The position numbers and the translations under genes are program-made. A DNA stretch of 7,386 bases from an uncultured Peptostreptococcaceae bacterium. Lineage in GTDB: Bacteria; Bacillota; Clostridia; Tissierellales; Peptoniphilaceae. The stretch covers positions 1 to 7,386 of the forward strand of contig CAMDZK010000052.1 of assembly GCA_945910665.1 (NCBI GenBank). Reading direction: 5' to 3'. The notes below the pieces were generated by a model. The model saw only the letters and a list, made by a program, of their open reading frames with translations, had not been told where the DNA came from and made no database searches. Positions 5,551 through 7,386 of this stretch are shown one piece after another (positions within the stretch are counted from its first letter, which is position 1; each line of letters starts with the position of its first letter).

Positions 5551-5592
5551 ATGAATGTATTACACTATTATTATACAAGAGATACAAATTGA
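5551..5592 (+). CDS. Possible 13-codon leader peptide upstream of acpP
   Basis: ATG 5551 opens MNVLHYYYTRDTN, ending at TGA 5590-5592, between the SD-loop hairpin and the ACP gene. It has AAGGAGG upstream, though 13 bases away. Three consecutive tyrosine codons are notable, but there is no terminator after it for classical amino-acid attenuation. It may be chance. Confidence 0.2.
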   Translation: MNVLHYYYTRDTN

Positions 5593-5650
5593 TTTAGTTA
5601 CAAAAACTTTACAGTTTAACTGAGTGAAGGAGAAAACTGAGGAGGAAAAA

Positions 5651-5878
5651 ATGGTAAAAGAAAGAGTTATAGAAATTATTGCGGATCAATTGGGAAGAGA
5701 TGCTTCTGAAATCACAGAACAAACATCCATGTCCGATGATTTAGGGGCTGATTCCTTAGATGCGGTGGAAGTGATTATGGCAATTGAAGAAGAGTACAAT
5801 CTTGAGATTGACGATGAAGATGCGATGAATTTTAAAACCGTACAAGATGTCATCGATTATGTAGAAAAAAACAAATAG
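5651..5878 (+). CDS. acpP: Acyl carrier protein
   Basis: This 75-residue, highly acidic protein carries the growing acyl chain in type II fatty acid synthesis in the cytosol. The signature [10 protein letters not shown] places the 4'-phosphopantetheine attachment at Ser35, to be loaded by holo-ACP synthase. Helix I ([14 protein letters not shown]), the loop with DDLGADSL, helix II ([19 protein letters not shown]) and the last helix ([12 protein letters not shown]) are all in place, and length is normal for a stand-alone ACP. The start is ATG 5651, preceded by GAGGAGG with a five-base spacer; an in-frame GTG at 5624 lacks a good site. No fab or pls genes are adjacent, so it is a stand-alone gene here. 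An imperfect FapR-like site was sought and not found. The perfect palindrome CAGTTTAACTG (5612-5622) lies 28 bases upstream of the start and could be an operator. A terminator follows. Confidence 0.96.
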   Translation: MVKERVIEIIADQLGRDASEITEQTSMSDDLGADSLDAVEVIMAIEEEYNLEIDDEDAMNFKTVQDVIDYVEKNK

Positions 5879-5885
5879 ACAAAAC

Positions 5886-5921
5886 AAAAATGGCAAGTCC
5901 TGGATGGGCTTGCCATTTTTT
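5886..5921. terminator. Bidirectional intrinsic terminator after acpP
   Basis: A 15-bp stem (one T-G pair) joins 5886-5900 (AAAAATGGCAAGTCC) to 5906-5920 (GGGCTTGCCATTTTT) with a TGGAT loop. It lies 7 bases after the ACP stop. On the other strand it overlaps the stop of the membrane protein gene ending at 5920, so it serves both convergent genes. Confidence 0.9.
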
Positions 5922-7386
5922 ATCGAAATCTTCGTAGAGCGTAATAGACGCTACCAGAAAGAATGGAATCGAGTGTTTCTTGCATATCTTCTTGATCGCC
6001 TTCCCCTCGTGCAATAAATCGAATGCCTGAGAGGCCTTCCATTTTTAACACCGTAGAGATTGGGTCAAGAGGATGTGTGGATCCTACAGTGACTTCTTTG
6101 TCATTCATTGCAAACCCTTTTCTCATGTCAATGGCCACATCACTACCCGCAGTCGTTGCAGGTAAGAGCATTGTTTCATCGACGATGAGATTGTCTCCGC
6201 GCATCTCATCCATGGTGAGGTAAATTGCGCGGCTTGGCGAATTCAAGTGCATGGAATTCATGAGTTGCAAATAGTCGATGGACTGATCGCCCTTTGAAAA
6301 AGCAAAGAAGAAGGATTGTTGGAATCCGCCCCTTTGCCAACTATTGATGACCCCTTTGACCAAGGACACATGGAGGGCAAAGGTCGCTGGGTCTGTGCCT
6401 ACATCAAAGACAAAAGCGAGAGGACGCACACGGCTTAAGCCGAGGATGGACGCTGCAACAACCGTTTGGTCCTTTTGTTCCGTACGATACCCCGCTTCTC
6501 GTGGATGCATGCGGTTTTTGGTAAAGAGTTCTTCCACATACGCAAGGCGTTCATCTTCTGTAGTAAGTACATTTGTTTCTTGGTAGGTTTCTTCGTAGTT
6601 GATGTTTGGGATGGAGCGATAGGCTTCCGTGCTTTCTGGTCTTCCAAAATAGACGAACACAGCGACGACCAATAAAAGGACTCCACGGAGTATGTTTTGC
6701 GGTACATAATGGCGGAAGCGGACGAATTCTTTATACACCCTTTTGGGGTTAAAGAAATTCACGGCGATCGCCAAAGGTCTAGGTAATAATTGCCCGCGTT
6801 CAGCAACACGCACCGCTGCTGTATGCGATAATGTGATGGCTAAAAGACCCACAAGGATTGTGATGATAAGTGGAATTCCCCATGTCCAGGGAGCTTGCAG
6901 ACCATAGGCGAATAATGAGGCAATCATCGTCATCAATTCAGGTTCCGTGTAAGGAACGGGTGCGCCATTGGTTGGTAAAAAACCGTATGGATTTGCCCCA
7001 AGGCTTCCACCGAAAAGGCCTACAATGGCAAAGGTGACAACGACCCAGCCGAACTCATTTAAGAAAGCGACGAAAATGGTTCGAGCTTTTTTATTTTTGA
7101 ACCTTGACTTCACAAGACTCGACAAAAAGAAGAGCCCAGTGATTCCAGCGAATAAGTAGACATTGTTCATGAAGTTTTGATTATGAACATACGGTGAAAA
7201 CAAGAGCGCACGTAGCACGAGGACTTCCATGACGAAAACAAGCGGAAAAGAAAGTTTTTCTTTCAAACGCACTAATTTTGATGACCGCGTCGCTAAAAGA
7301 GTGAGTGTGGTACGGATAATTGCGGCAATCAACGCCATAAGAAGTGTTGTTTTAATTCCAATTCCTGCAAGGGTAGTGATATTTCT
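5920..7386 (-). CDS. Polytopic membrane protein with C-terminal soluble domain, 5' partial
   Basis: At least 488 residues are visible. The frame stays open to the window edge (16 further codons above ATG 7338, which has no ribosome binding site), so the true start is outside. About six or seven hydrophobic segments cover the first 250 visible residues (near 5-30, 46-66, 75-92, 103-127, 151-186 and 231-247). A soluble domain of about 240 residues follows. Basic residues before the last segment (NPKRVYKEFVRFRH) put the soluble domain outside the cytoplasm by the positive-inside rule. That domain shows a pattern faintly like M28 zinc peptidases (LAFVFDVGTDPATFALHVSL, then SFFFAFSKGD, YLTMDEMRGDNL, and LSGIRFIARGEGDQEDMQ), but the usual His/Asp/Glu metal ligands are not evident. 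I infer a possibly inactive M28-like ectodomain, with low certainty; the family is unrecognised. The gene converges on acpP. Confidence 0.8.
   Translation of the reverse strand, partial: RNITTLAGIGIKTTLLMALIAAIIRTTLTLLATRSSKLVRLKEKLSFPLVFVMEVLVLRALLFSPYVHNQNFMNNVYLFAGITGLFFLSSLVKSRFKNKKARTIFVAFLNEFGWVVVTFAIVGLFGGSLGANPYGFLPTNGAPVPYTEPELMTMIASLFAYGLQAPWTWGIPLIITILVGLLAITLSHTAAVRVAERGQLLPRPLAIAVNFFNPKRVYKEFVRFRHYVPQNILRGVLLLVVAVFVYFGRPESTEAYRSIPNINYEETYQETNVLTTEDERLAYVEELFTKNRMHPREAGYRTEQKDQTVVAASILGLSRVRPLAFVFDVGTDPATFALHVSLVKGVINSWQRGGFQQSFFFAFSKGDQSIDYLQLMNSMHLNSPSRAIYLTMDEMRGDNLIVDETMLLPATTAGSDVAIDMRKGFAMNDKEVTVGSTHPLDPISTVLKMEGLSGIRFIARGEGDQEDMQETLDSILSGSVYYALRRFR

Noticed and set aside
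5593..5650. FapR operator or T-box before acpP
   Set aside because: No TTAGTAC...GTACTAA palindrome and no T-box conserved sequence (AGGGTGGnACCGCG) are present.
6435..6707. Other open frames over the membrane protein gene
   Set aside because: They overlap the long continuous minus-strand frame, have no ribosome binding sites and show no recognisable motifs.

Overview
The window looks like chromosomal DNA of a low-to-moderate-GC Bacillota (Firmicutes), most likely an anaerobe. The grounds are AAGGAGG-type ribosome binding sites, A+T-rich promoters, short U-tailed intrinsic terminators, an exported protein with cell-wall-binding (CWB2) repeats and a flavodiiron protein (FprA type) for removing O2 or NO. 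I cannot name the genus from sequence alone. No phage, plasmid, transposase, CRISPR, rRNA or tRNA gene was seen.

Layout. 1-858 (+) is the 3' end of a CWB2 surface protein. It converges through a bidirectional terminator (875-904) on an unrecognised 80-residue Cys/His-bearing basic protein (903-1145, -). Upstream of that on the same strand is a SpoU/TrmH-family RNA 2'-O-methyltransferase (1248-2102, -). A divergent promoter region (about 2103-2244) separates it from the flavodiiron gene (2245-3447, +). One base after the flavodiiron stop begins an unknown acidic 160-residue protein (3449-3931, +), and a terminator whose loop holds the stop codon closes this two-gene unit. Next is a gene-free stretch (3948-4296) with a striking series of stem-loops. 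It precedes a DUF937-type protein (4297-4965, +), whose 3' end overlaps by 30 bp the 3' end of a convergent ElaA/YjcF-like GNAT acetyltransferase (4936-5388, -). Region 5389-5650 holds a probable divergent promoter pair, a perfect 13-bp terminator, and a hairpin with a Shine-Dalgarno sequence in its loop followed by a 13-codon mini-ORF. All of this lies ahead of an acyl carrier protein gene (5651-5878, +). A second bidirectional terminator (5886-5921) separates that from a large membrane protein (5920-7386, -) that runs off the right edge.

How the genes relate. They are mostly housekeeping or surface functions in short transcription units and do not form one pathway. The only clear operon-like pair is the flavodiiron gene with its unknown acidic neighbour. 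The ACP serves fatty acid synthesis. Its leader contains a terminator downstream of the only promoter-like site I could find, so attenuation is possible.

The most unusual structure is the hairpin array at 4071-4226. Consecutive stems have different sequences but each begins TG and ends CA, and they are joined by near-identical five-base linkers (TGAAT, TGCAT, TGATT, TGAAG). Conserved linkers with pairing-preserving stem changes suggest a folded RNA or single-stranded DNA element. It is worth a genome-wide search.
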